This document shows positions 47,334 through 54,348 of a DNA stretch of 64,000 bases, piece after piece (the stretch's first letter is position 1; each line of letters begins with the position of its first letter). Origin of the DNA: Solibacillus silvestris (GTDB taxonomy: Bacteria; Bacillota; Bacilli; Bacillales_A; Planococcaceae); contig CP014609.1 of NCBI GenBank assembly GCA_001586195.1, forward strand, positions 2,330,001 through 2,394,000. Reading direction: 5' to 3'. A model generated the notes under the pieces. The model made no database searches, had not been told where the DNA came from, and saw only the letters and a list, made by a program, of their open reading frames with translations. The translations under genes and the position numbers were made by a program.

Positions 47334-48129
47334 CGCACATCCCCCGCTGTTCATGATAGGCGAAATGATTTGTCGGACCAAACCCATGACCAATATTAAG
47401 CGGATGACGGATTGCAAGCTGCACATATTTTTTTGCTTCTATTATGGCTGCCTCTATCGATCTGCCTTTTGCCATTTCCGCGGTAATCGCTGCAGAAAAT
47501 GTACATCCTGTACCGTGAGTATGTTTCGTATCCACCCGCTCGGTTTTCATTTTAAATGGTTGCACCCCGCGAATGAAAACCGTATCTGTCGCATGCTTAC
47601 TGTTTAAGTGACCACCCTTAATGACAACACATTTCAGCCCCAGACTTAATAAATCATGCGCCGCTGATGCGATATCCTTTTCCGTTTGTATTTTATAGCC
47701 TGTCAGGATTTCCGCTTCCGGTATATTCGGGGTACAAACGGTTGCGAGCGGCAATAACTTTTCTTTAAGAGCTGTTGTTGCCTGCTGCTCTAGCAAACTG
47801 GCACCGCCTTTTGCAATCATGACCGGATCAACGATAAGCGGAATATCCGTATTTTTTAGTAAAGTCACAATGGCTTCGATAATTTCAGCACTAAACAGCA
47901 TCCCTGTCTTAATTGCTTTTACGTCGAAATCTTGAAGTACTGCCTTTAGCTGAGCTTGAACGAAATCAGCCGTTGTCGGAAAAATTCCATGCACTCCTTC
48001 AGTATTTTGTGCGGTTAATGCGGTGATTACTGATGTACCAAATACACGGAGTTCCTGAAACGTTTTTAAATCGGCTTGAATCCCGGCACCGCCACCGCTA
48101 TCCGATCCTGCTATCGTACATGTAATCAT
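47317..48129 (-). CDS. thiD: Hydroxymethylpyrimidine / phosphomethylpyrimidine kinase
   Basis: Ribokinase-fold kinase of 270 residues that phosphorylates HMP twice to HMP-PP. It starts with CTIAGSDSGGGAGIQADLKTF, the HMP-binding signature, and ends with the ATP/anion motif HGTGCTFSAAI (about residues 212-222). Its ATG overlaps the thiM stop codon (ATGA), so the genes are coupled. It supplies the pyrimidine half to ThiE. Confidence 0.96.
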   Translation of the reverse strand: MITCTIAGSDSGGGAGIQADLKTFQELRVFGTSVITALTAQNTEGVHGIFPTTADFVQAQLKAVLQDFDVKAIKTGMLFSAEIIEAIVTLLKNTDIPLIVDPVMIAKGGASLLEQQATTALKEKLLPLATVCTPNIPEAEILTGYKIQTEKDIASAAHDLLSLGLKCVVIKGGHLNSKHATDTVFIRGVQPFKMKTERVDTKHTHGTGCTFSAAITAEMAKGRSIEAAIIEAKKYVQLAIRHPLNIGHGFGPTNHFAYHEQRGMCDVHVF

Positions 48130-48869
48130 TTTCGTCCCTCCGCTAAATTTTCTAGTTCATTCAAGAAATTTGTGTGGAAATTTCCTATAGTTGCAACAGA
48201 ATTGGCACTTGCCTGTTTATATTCATTTAGTAGCGTCAGTAAGTCATCAAACGGTTCTTTACTGTTTGCAAGCGCCGCTGCACAAAAGGCACTAAGCAAG
48301 CAGCCACTCCCCGTCATTTTTGTCACCTTTTCATGACCACCCTCTACAAATTCCACTCTTATCCCATCAGTAATAACATCTTGTTCTCCTGTTACGATCA
48401 CAATACATTGATAGTTATTAGCCAACTTTTTGGCAGTCACTGCAACATCGATATCTCCTTTGCCACTATCCACACCTTTAGACGCCCAATTTACTCCCGC
48501 AAGAGCCGCCATTTCTCCAATATTGCAACGGATTACATTAATCTTTAAAAGGTCGAGCAATTGTTGAGCTGTCTCCGCTCGAAACTTCGTTGCCCCTACA
48601 CCTACTGGATCAAAAACAACCGGAGTATTATGCATGTTTGCGCTAAGTCCTGCTTTCTTCATCGACTCTATTGTCCGTTCATTCAAAGTGCCCATATTTA
48701 AAAGTAAAGCATTGGCCTGGGCAGCCATTTCACCCACTTCTTCTATTGCATCCGCCATTACTGGTGAAGCTCCTACCGCCAGCAAGCCATTCGCTGTAAA
48801 ATTTGCGACAACATAGTTGGTAATACAATGAACTAATGGTTGTTTATTATAAATTGCTTGCAGACTCAT
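48126..48869 (-). CDS. thiM: Hydroxyethylthiazole kinase
   Basis: A 247-residue kinase that salvages the thiazole alcohol to HET-P. Conserved blocks: PLVHCITNYVVANFTANGLLAVGASPVMA (about 12-40), VFDPVGVGAT, and the ATP-site motif TGSGCLLSAF. It starts within the end of tenA and overlaps thiD by four bases. Together with TenA and ThiD this makes a salvage operon; no thiC or thiG is present in this locus. Confidence 0.96.
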   Translation of the reverse strand: MSLQAIYNKQPLVHCITNYVVANFTANGLLAVGASPVMADAIEEVGEMAAQANALLLNMGTLNERTIESMKKAGLSANMHNTPVVFDPVGVGATKFRAETAQQLLDLLKINVIRCNIGEMAALAGVNWASKGVDSGKGDIDVAVTAKKLANNYQCIVIVTGEQDVITDGIRVEFVEGGHEKVTKMTGSGCLLSAFCAAALANSKEPFDDLLTLLNEYKQASANSVATIGNFHTNFLNELENLAEGRK

Positions 48870-49539
48870 TTACATACACTCCTTGTTCCCAGCTTTGCTT
48901 CGTCCAAGGCATTTCCCAAAACATCCATTCGTAATAACAGCTTTTCTTAAAATGCTCCTGTAGTACTTTAAGCTTTGCAGGTTGTTCTTTCGCATATCGA
49001 TCTAGCATCGATTTTTGTACTTCAATATTTTGAAGCATCTCCTCGGAAGCATATAATGCAATCCACTGTTCATAAAGAGGTATATTGGGGCATGTATCTT
49101 TTAATCTTTGCCCAATTTCCTGATACAGCCATGGGCATGGCAGGATTGCCGCAAATGCTTCTGCTACATCTCCGTTATGCACTGCATTGTACATATGGCT
49201 CACATAGTTATAGGCTGCTGGTGCTGGTTCGAATTGTTCCAAATCATCCGCTGTCACACCTAATTCTTTAAACGTTGTACGGTGCAACTCAAGCTCGGCA
49301 TCATGGATAAACTTTGCTGTTTGCAGAAAATATTGAACATCATCATCCGTTGTCGCTTTTGCAGCTGCAAGAGCTAATACTTTCGTATAATGTTTTAAAT
49401 AATACGCATCCTGCAACATATAAAACTTAAACTTCTCCAGCGGTAGACTCCCATCTGCAATCCCTTGTACAAAAGGATGATAAAAGCTAGCCTCCCAATA
49501 AAAATCCGTTTCTTTTCTTACCTTTTCACAAAACCCCAT
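48847..49539 (-). CDS. tenA: Aminopyrimidine aminohydrolase / thiaminase II
   Basis: A 230-residue all-helical enzyme that hydrolyses aminopyrimidine breakdown products of thiamine to HMP. The catalytic Cys135 lies in LPCPWLYQEIG, matching B. subtilis TenA; MLQDAYYLKHYTKVLALAAAK and the C-terminal YEWMFWEMPW are also typical. Start at ATG 49537-49539 behind AAAGGAGGAG; the frame extends 28 codons further into the riboswitch leader without justification. It is the first gene of the operon. Confidence 0.96.
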   Translation of the reverse strand: MGFCEKVRKETDFYWEASFYHPFVQGIADGSLPLEKFKFYMLQDAYYLKHYTKVLALAAAKATTDDDVQYFLQTAKFIHDAELELHRTTFKELGVTADDLEQFEPAPAAYNYVSHMYNAVHNGDVAEAFAAILPCPWLYQEIGQRLKDTCPNIPLYEQWIALYASEEMLQNIEVQKSMLDRYAKEQPAKLKVLQEHFKKSCYYEWMFWEMPWTKQSWEQGVYVNESASNL

Positions 49540-49570
49540 TGTTACTCCTCCTTTTTGTTGGCGGAAGCAC

Positions 49571-49603
49571 AAAAAGGACGTCTCAACATATAGAGAGACG
49601 TCC
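49571..49603 (-). terminator. Expression-platform terminator of TPP riboswitch 2
   Basis: GGACGTCTC / GAGACGTCC 9-bp stem followed on the minus strand by TTTTTGTG, about 35 bp before tenA. Confidence 0.9.
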
Positions 49604-49631
49604 CCAAAAAGTGTACGTACCACTTTTCATT

Positions 49632-49707
49632 GCTCCCTACGTCCGTATTAACGGCCAGGTTCCAAGGGTCAGGTTTTAACCTTCTCAACACTGCTGTGTC
49701 CCCCCGC
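49632..49707 (-). ncRNA. TPP riboswitch 2 (tenA-proximal)
   Basis: The thi-box aptamer on the minus strand has the P1 strand GCGGGGGG, core TTGAGA, ACCCTTGGAACCTG, then CGTTAATACGGACGTAGGGA. Canonical aptamers have CTGAGA; here the first base is T. It is followed after about 30 nt by an intrinsic terminator, so TPP binding should switch off tenA-thiMDE. It differs from riboswitch 1 at only two positions over about 76 nt. Confidence 0.95.
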
Positions 49708-49730
49708 AAATCAAATGCTTGTGTATTTGC

Positions 49731-49763
49731 AAAAGAAAGACTCCACGTAAAATATACGCGGAG
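49731..49763 (-). terminator. Expression-platform terminator of TPP riboswitch 1
   Basis: CTCCGCGTA / TACGTGGAG stem with one mismatch (49741-49763) followed on the minus strand by TCTTTCTTTTGC, placed between the two aptamers. Confidence 0.85.
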
Positions 49764-49796
49764 CCAAAGTAAGTACATATGTATAGCTTGTACTTT

Positions 49797-49872
49797 GCTC
49801 CCTACGTCCGTATTAACGGTCAGGTTCTAAGGGTCAGGTTTTAACCTTCTCAACACTGCTGTGTCCCCCCGC
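49797..49872 (-). ncRNA. TPP riboswitch 1 (promoter-proximal)
   Basis: A second complete thi-box aptamer 165 bp upstream of the other, with the same core (TTGAGA, ACCCTTAGAACCTG, CGTTAATACGGACGTAGGGA). Its own terminator follows. Two complete switches in series should give a steeper response to TPP than one. Confidence 0.95.
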
Positions 49873-49892
49873 AAATGCATTTAATTACCCAG

Positions 49893-49921
49893 AGTGTAAC
49901 AAATTAATTCGAACCGGGCAA
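49893..49921 (-). promoter_or_regulatory. Promoter of thi operon
   Basis: Minus strand TTGCCC, 17-bp spacer, TACACT, about 20 bp ahead of riboswitch 1. Confidence 0.55.
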
Positions 49922-49972
49922 GTGAATTCACAAAATTACGAAATTAATAGTTCAATAACAAATTCACAAAAT

Positions 49973-50012
49973 AGCGCATCGTTAGTAAAAGTTTTGTTAC
50001 TAATGATGCGCT
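49973..50012 (-). terminator. Terminator of nitronate monooxygenase-like gene
   Basis: AGCGCATCATTAGTAA / TTACTAACGATGCGCT 16-bp stem with one mismatch, followed on the minus strand by ATTTTGTG. Confidence 0.75.
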
Positions 50013-50017
50013 GACAT

Positions 50018-50998
50018 CTATTGTAGATGGGTTACTGCAGATCTTTTACCAGTCAGTTCATGAAAAGCCTGAGCATATTCCTCGGCCAGTTTATCGACAT
50101 ATTGTTTTGTGGAAGTAATCTCTTTAATCGCGCCAATTCCTTGCCCGCTGCCCCAAATATCTTTCCAGGCTTTTGCGGTATTATCGTTAAAGTTCATTGC
50201 TGAAGGATCACTTTCTTTTAAATTACTCGGGTCCATCCCCGCGTTCATGATAGAACCTTTCAAATAATTCCCGTGGATTCCTGTAAATAAATTGCTGTAT
50301 ACAATATCTTCTGCAGTACTATCAACAATCATCTGTTTATATTCTTGACGAGCAAACGCTTCTTCGGTCGCGATGAATGGTGAACCGATATAGCCAAAAT
50401 CAGCCCCCATCGCCTGTGCAGCCAATACCGAATGTCCTCGTGCGATTGATCCTGATAAAGCTAATGGACCGTCAAACCATTCACGGATTTCCTGTACGAG
50501 CGCAAATGGGCTTTGCTGACCTGCATGGCCACCTGCACCTGTTGCTACAGCAATGATGCCGTCTGCACCTTTTTGAATCGCTTTTTTTGCAAAATGATTG
50601 TTAATGACATCATGGAAAACGATGCCACCATAACTATGTGCTGCCTCAAATACTTCTTCACGTGCCCCAAGTGAAGTAATAATAATCGGAACTTTATATT
50701 TCACACAGAGCTCCATATCCTGTTCCAGACGTTCATTTGTTTTATGAACAATCTGATTAATGGCAAATGGCGCTGCCGGCTGATCCGGATTTTTGGCATT
50801 ATAGCTGGCCAACTCCTCTGTAATTTCAGCTAACCATTCATCCAACTGGCTTGCCGGTCTTGCATTTAACGCAGGCATTGACCCGACTATTCCTGCCTTA
50901 CATTGTTCAATGACCAATTTCGGATTGCTAATAATAAACAATGGTGCCCCGATTACTGGGATACGTAAGTTTTGTAAAATTTCCGGAATATTCCCCAT
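50018..50998 (-). CDS. NAD(P)H-dependent flavin oxidoreductase, nitronate monooxygenase family
   Basis: A 326-residue FMN-binding TIM barrel (2-nitropropane dioxygenase family). N-terminal RIPVIGAPLFIISNP, central GADGIIAVATGAGGHAGQQSPFALV (residues about 165-190) and the FMN-phosphate stretch LSGSIARGHSVLAAQAMGADFGYIG are typical. Members oxidise alkyl nitronates or act as enoyl reductases and quinone reductases; this protein could be any of these. A GGGGG ribosome binding site precedes the ATG. It is a single gene upstream of the thi operon, from which it is separated by a terminator. Confidence 0.88.
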   Translation of the reverse strand: MGNIPEILQNLRIPVIGAPLFIISNPKLVIEQCKAGIVGSMPALNARPASQLDEWLAEITEELASYNAKNPDQPAAPFAINQIVHKTNERLEQDMELCVKYKVPIIITSLGAREEVFEAAHSYGGIVFHDVINNHFAKKAIQKGADGIIAVATGAGGHAGQQSPFALVQEIREWFDGPLALSGSIARGHSVLAAQAMGADFGYIGSPFIATEEAFARQEYKQMIVDSTAEDIVYSNLFTGIHGNYLKGSIMNAGMDPSNLKESDPSAMNFNDNTAKAWKDIWGSGQGIGAIKEITSTKQYVDKLAEEYAQAFHELTGKRSAVTHLQ

Positions 50999-51080
50999 CT
51001 ATAATCCCCCTTTTATTCAGCTACTACTAATACTTCATCAGCTTCAATAAAATCTCCTTCTTAATTTAGATGACAATCAA

Positions 51081-51108
51081 AAAGTCAGATGTTTTTTCAT
51101 CTGACTTT
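51081..51108 (-). terminator. Terminator of sleL-like gene
   Basis: AAAGTCAGATG / CATCTGACTTT 11-bp stem with a 6-nt A loop, followed on the minus strand by TTGATTG; it lies 12 bp beyond the stop. Confidence 0.75.
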
Positions 51109-51119
51109 CTTTCCTTTTG

Positions 51120-52409
51120 CTATTTCTTCACTACATTAAAATTAGCCCCGATGAGCTGCCAATTTTGCGGGAATGGCAGACCGAGCTTCCAATAGCCGAC
51201 TCCGCGCAAATTTAATCGCTTTACTAAATCGAACTTCGCCTGAATCGAACGTGCATCTTCAAACCAGACAATATGTGAACGCCCTTGCTCATCATAGTAG
51301 TTAAAGTAGGGTGCCTGTGCTGTATAGTCAAATTGGATTGCTGCGTTGTAGCGTTTGGCCACTTCAATTGCACGTTGCGGGCTTATCGCTTCTGCGTAAT
51401 CTCCTCCTTGTACAAAAGGTAATGTCCAATCGTAACCATACAAATTTTGCCCAAGTAAAATTTTATTTGCAGGAATTTCTGTTAATGCATATTGTACTAC
51501 TTGTTCGACTTGCGGCAGCGGAGAAACGGCCATTGGAGGTCCCGCAGAATAGCCCCACTCATATGTCATCAACATAACAAAATCCACTATTTCGCCATGC
51601 GCCTTATAGTCATGGCCCATAAACCATTCTCCCGGCTGATCGGCTCTCGTTTTTGGAGCCAATGCGGTAGAAACGGTATATCCTTCCGCATGCATACGTT
51701 CTACAGCTCTTCGGAGGAAATTATTATAAGCTTCCCGCTGATCGCGTGCAATCCGTTCAAAATCAAAATGGATATCTGAAATATTTCCGATACGCTTTGC
51801 TTCAGCTATGATATTGTCCAGCAGTAAATTTTGAACTGCAACACTTTGGAAAATATCACGTGCTAGCTCAGCACTAAACTGATAATCCTCGAGATTAGTG
51901 ATTGCCATTGCTATTCCTGTATTATTTTGTTCAGCAATTTCCGGTAATGGGTTAATTGTAGGCGCTTTTAATGAACCATCCCGTCTTGCTTCAAAACTGA
52001 AAATAGCTAAATACGTTAAATAAGGACTTGCCTCCCGAACTTGGTCGAGCAGCGCATCACTTATTTCATCGCCTCTTGGTTCTACATATGCCAAAATTTC
52101 TGCGGACCTTTTAGTTGGTTCCGGTATATACAATGAGGTGCCAATCATCAGCAACGCATCTGGATTCAAGCCATTTGCTTGTGCGAGCGTTAAATAATTC
52201 ACCTGAAAACGTTGACCAATTGACCATAAACTATCCCCTGGCTGTACAATATAATACTGCCCTTTCAATGGAACGACCAATGCTTGCCCGACCACTAACC
52301 GGGCCGGCTCCGGAATTTGGTTGGCTTCCACTAAACTCTGCACTGTTGTTCCATAAGCCTGTGCGATTGCCCACAATGATTCTCCCGGTTGTACTACATG
52401 AATTTGAAT
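51120..52409 (-). CDS. sleL: Spore cortex-lytic glycosidase SleL/YaaH type (LysM x2 + GH18)
   Basis: N-acetylglucosaminidase that digests cortex fragments in spore germination. Two LysM domains (residues about 1-48 and 50-95; YYIVQPGDSLWSIGQRF in the second) bind peptidoglycan. The GH18 catalytic domain has DIHFDFER near 210, matching the usual DxxDxDxE motif in modified form, and MLMTYEWGYSAGPPMAVSPL. The first canonical start in frame is TTG 52376, which would cut LysM 1 in half. Upstream codons continue LysM 1 (IQIHVVQPGESLW) back to an ATT at 52409 preceded seven bases earlier by AGGAGG. I therefore infer an ATT start, giving 429 residues like YaaH (427). A base error is the alternative. 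Confidence 0.88.
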   Translation of the reverse strand: MQIHVVQPGESLWAIAQAYGTTVQSLVEANQIPEPARLVVGQALVVPLKGQYYIVQPGDSLWSIGQRFQVNYLTLAQANGLNPDALLMIGTSLYIPEPTKRSAEILAYVEPRGDEISDALLDQVREASPYLTYLAIFSFEARRDGSLKAPTINPLPEIAEQNNTGIAMAITNLEDYQFSAELARDIFQSVAVQNLLLDNIIAEAKRIGNISDIHFDFERIARDQREAYNNFLRRAVERMHAEGYTVSTALAPKTRADQPGEWFMGHDYKAHGEIVDFVMLMTYEWGYSAGPPMAVSPLPQVEQVVQYALTEIPANKILLGQNLYGYDWTLPFVQGGDYAEAISPQRAIEVAKRYNAAIQFDYTAQAPYFNYYDEQGRSHIVWFEDARSIQAKFDLVKRLNLRGVGYWKLGLPFPQNWQLIGANFNVVKK

Positions 52410-52581
52410 TGTCCGTCCTCCTTTTCCTATGTACTAATTTATGAACTATATACCGTATTAATGCGGAAAGATAGGTTAGAAATATATAAGTAACCATGAC
52501 AAAAAACAATATTATACATTTTCATTCATTCATATGCGCAACCAGGTTGACTGTTTCATACTATAGTTGTGAGGTGAAAAA

Positions 52582-53022
52582 ATGCCAAGAGTAAAATACC
52601 GGGATTCCGATGTGGATTTGATGGCACGAATGATGCGGGCTGAGGCTGAAGGTGAAGGAAAACAAGGGATGCTGTATGTCGGAAATGTAATTGTGAACCG
52701 AGCTGTTGCTTCATGCCTGGATTTTAATGATGTGAGAACAATCGAGCAGGTTATTTTCCAAGTACAGGGCAATAACTATTCTTTTGAGGCGGTACAAAAA
52801 GGAAACATGTTTTATCAGAGGGCTAGAGAGACTGAAAGAAGATTAGCAAGACAGACGCTGGATTATTGGCGAGACCATCCGGCGAAATATGCACTTTGGT
52901 ATTTTAACCCATCCGGCCCATGTCCTCCTACTTGGTACGATCAACCATTTACAGGTCAATTTAAACAGCATTGTTTCTATGAGCCTATAGCGGGAACATG
53001 TGAAAGTGTTTATATGGGCTAG
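52582..53022 (+). CDS. cwlJ: Spore cortex-lytic enzyme CwlJ
   Basis: A 146-residue hydrolase of the SleB/CwlJ (Hydrolase_2) family that opens the cortex during germination, normally in the spore coat with its partner GerQ. DVDLMARMMRAEAEGEGKQGMLYVGNVIVNR (residues 11-41) carries the catalytic Glu; FYQRARETERRLARQTL, ALWYFNPSGPCP and KQHCFYEPIAGTCESVY match B. subtilis CwlJ closely. There is no signal peptide, as expected for CwlJ made in the mother cell. GAGGTG precedes the ATG. It is divergent from the sleL-like gene, which acts in the same process. Confidence 0.95.
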   Translation: MPRVKYRDSDVDLMARMMRAEAEGEGKQGMLYVGNVIVNRAVASCLDFNDVRTIEQVIFQVQGNNYSFEAVQKGNMFYQRARETERRLARQTLDYWRDHPAKYALWYFNPSGPCPPTWYDQPFTGQFKQHCFYEPIAGTCESVYMG

Positions 53023-53048
53023 ATTTACCTATTGCCCAGCTATATAAG

Positions 53049-53084
53049 AAAAAGCCTTGTACATTCTATGTAGCGAGGCTTTTT
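53049..53084. terminator. Bidirectional terminator, cwlJ / 53108 gene
   Basis: AAAAAGCCT / AGGCTTTTT arms with additional inner pairing; A and T tracts serve both convergent genes. Confidence 0.85.
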
Positions 53085-53107
53085 CATTTTTCTTTATCCG
53101 TTACTTT

Positions 53108-53311
53108 TTACTTTTTATTGGATTGCTGGTTTTTATCATGGTTTGTTTTATTATTTTTATTTTTTAATTTCGAATCGAACTCTTCGGCAAATTCCGCTGT
53201 ATTATCTTCCGGATTCCGGTTGTGACTTGTTGTATTTCGGTGTAATTCTTTATAGGTAGAAAAAGGATTATGTGTTCGCGTATTCATCGTTTCTTTACTG
53301 TTTTTGCTCAT
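53108..53311 (-). CDS. Small hydrophilic protein, possibly spore-associated (67 aa)
   Basis: A 67-residue, very polar protein rich in Asn, Lys, Thr and Glu, with no hydrophobic segment. AGGAGGTG lies directly before the ATG, which is the main argument that it is real, along with its own terminator. I do not recognise the family. Its position among cwlJ, sleL and other small spore-like genes suggests a sporulation gene. Confidence 0.65.
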   Translation of the reverse strand: MSKNSKETMNTRTHNPFSTYKELHRNTTSHNRNPEDNTAEFAEEFDSKLKNKNNKTNHDKNQQSNKK

Positions 53312-53445
53312 TTCATCACCTCCTACTGGCTTAATGTGCTCAGGATAGGAGGTTTTATGCTTTTTTCAGGCTTCCTCAATTTTTGTAATGAAAAAAAGTT
53401 GTAAAGCCATATTAAGAAGGAACCAATATTGAAAGGAGCATTTAA

Positions 53446-53607
53446 ATGGGCAGAGATGATAGTAAAAGTAAAGGAACGAATAAACAATCATTACCGCAAA
53501 CACCGAAAAACATGAAAATTGCACCAAACAAAGTAAAGGAAGAAATTGCGAATGAACTAACCGAGCTCCATCAGCAAGCAAAAAAAGGAAAAAGAAAAAT
53601 GTATTGA
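53446..53607 (+). CDS. Small YfhD-like protein (53 aa)
   Basis: A 53-residue basic protein, MGRDDSKSKGTNKQSLPQTP at the start. The opening MGR and the SLPQTPKN block recall the YfhD family of small Bacillus proteins; the rest (VKEEIANELTELHQQAKKGK) is helical and differs. GAAAGGAG precedes the ATG by seven bases. It is followed by a strong hairpin terminator. The family link is tentative; a small spore protein is likely from size, composition and neighbours. Confidence 0.6.
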   Translation: MGRDDSKSKGTNKQSLPQTPKNMKIAPNKVKEEIANELTELHQQAKKGKRKMY

Positions 53608-53616
53608 TATGTAAAT

Positions 53617-53650
53617 GGCCTTCATTCCAGTATGTACTGGAATGAAGGCC
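53617..53650. terminator. Hairpin terminator between two small genes
   Basis: GGCCTTCATTCCAGTA / TACTGGAATGAAGGCC, a perfect 16-bp stem with a 2-nt loop, between convergent genes. T-tracts are weak on both sides. Confidence 0.7.
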
Positions 53651-53671
53651 TGATTTACTTCAAGACAAAGG

Positions 53672-53824
53672 TTAGAACTGTCTCGCCTTCGCATTAATTC
53701 TCAAAATCTGGTTATGCAGAGTTACCTCTGTTTCCCCTTTGATTTGAGACTTTTGATGCTTGTCGCTCGCCCAGTTTTGGTGGATCTTCTTAGATTTTGG
53801 ATCTGTGAAACCCTTCTTATCCAT
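53672..53824 (-). CDS. Small YpzG-like protein (50 aa)
   Basis: A 50-residue basic protein: MDKKGFTDPKSKKIHQNWAS, then KSQIKGETEVTLHNQILRI. Composition and the pattern NW..K...SQI.GET....N.ILR recall the YpzG-like small Bacillus proteins. The ribosome binding site AGGGAGG lies eight bases before the ATG at 53822-53824; stop TAA at 53672-53674. Two longer open frames overlap it but lack ribosome binding sites. Function unknown; a spore protein is plausible. Confidence 0.6.
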   Translation of the reverse strand: MDKKGFTDPKSKKIHQNWASDKHQKSQIKGETEVTLHNQILRINAKARQF

Positions 53825-54020
53825 TTGTTCCGCCTCCCTATGTTTAAAAGTGAATCAATTTTAGTATGGCTGTACTTGCTGCAGTTATTCCCTATAAAGA
53901 TAAAAATTGATATCGACACATTTCCTAACAATTCCGAATTTCTTCCGCGTATGGAATCATTGCATCCACCAATACTAAACGTGTGAATCAGTCAATTTTC
54001 GCAAGAAAGGATGAGGAACA

Positions 54021-54305
54021 GTGGCTAAAAAAAGTTCAGGTACACCTAGCTGGAAACAAAATCACCCGATTACTTTATTATCCAACTCCGTTGAACGAAC
54101 AGAACGTGCAGTAAAACAGGCAATGTCCCACCCGGAGGAATTTGCGGTGGAACATGCTTTCAATTCAATGGAACGTACCGAAAATGCACTTGCCAATGCA
54201 GAGCAAAGACAGGAGCATTTGGATATTGTCGAGCAGAATAAATCCAAACTAGATGAGCTAAAGCAAAGCATCCTTGAAATTGATGAAACCTTGAGGGATT
54301 CATAA
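54021..54305 (+). CDS. Small helical protein of unknown function (94 aa)
   Basis: A 94-residue soluble protein with a GTG start at 54021 behind an AGGATGAGG ribosome binding site. Two related helical segments, SVERTERAVKQAMSHPEE and SMERTENALANAEQRQEH, suggest an internal duplication. The C-terminal QSILEIDETL is coiled-coil-like. It has its own strong terminator. I do not recognise the family; the neighbourhood suggests sporulation. Confidence 0.7.
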   Translation: MAKKSSGTPSWKQNHPITLLSNSVERTERAVKQAMSHPEEFAVEHAFNSMERTENALANAEQRQEHLDIVEQNKSKLDELKQSILEIDETLRDS

Positions 54306-54307
54306 AA

Positions 54308-54343
54308 GTTCCCCCGTTACCTCTAAGGACGTAACGGGGGAAC
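54308..54343. terminator. Bidirectional terminator, 54021 gene / M14 peptidase
   Basis: GTTCCCCCGTTAC / GTAACGGGGGAAC 13-bp GC-rich stem followed by TTTATTT on the plus strand, between convergent genes. Confidence 0.88.
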
Positions 54344-54348
54344 TTTAT

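Noticed and set aside
49542-49830. Short open frames across the TPP riboswitches on both strands
   Set aside because: They coincide with structured aptamers and terminators, which explain the conservation.
53714-53986. A 90-codon plus-strand frame over the YpzG-like gene
   Set aside because: No ribosome binding site, hydrophobic shadow; the minus-strand 50-codon gene has AGGGAGG at the right distance.
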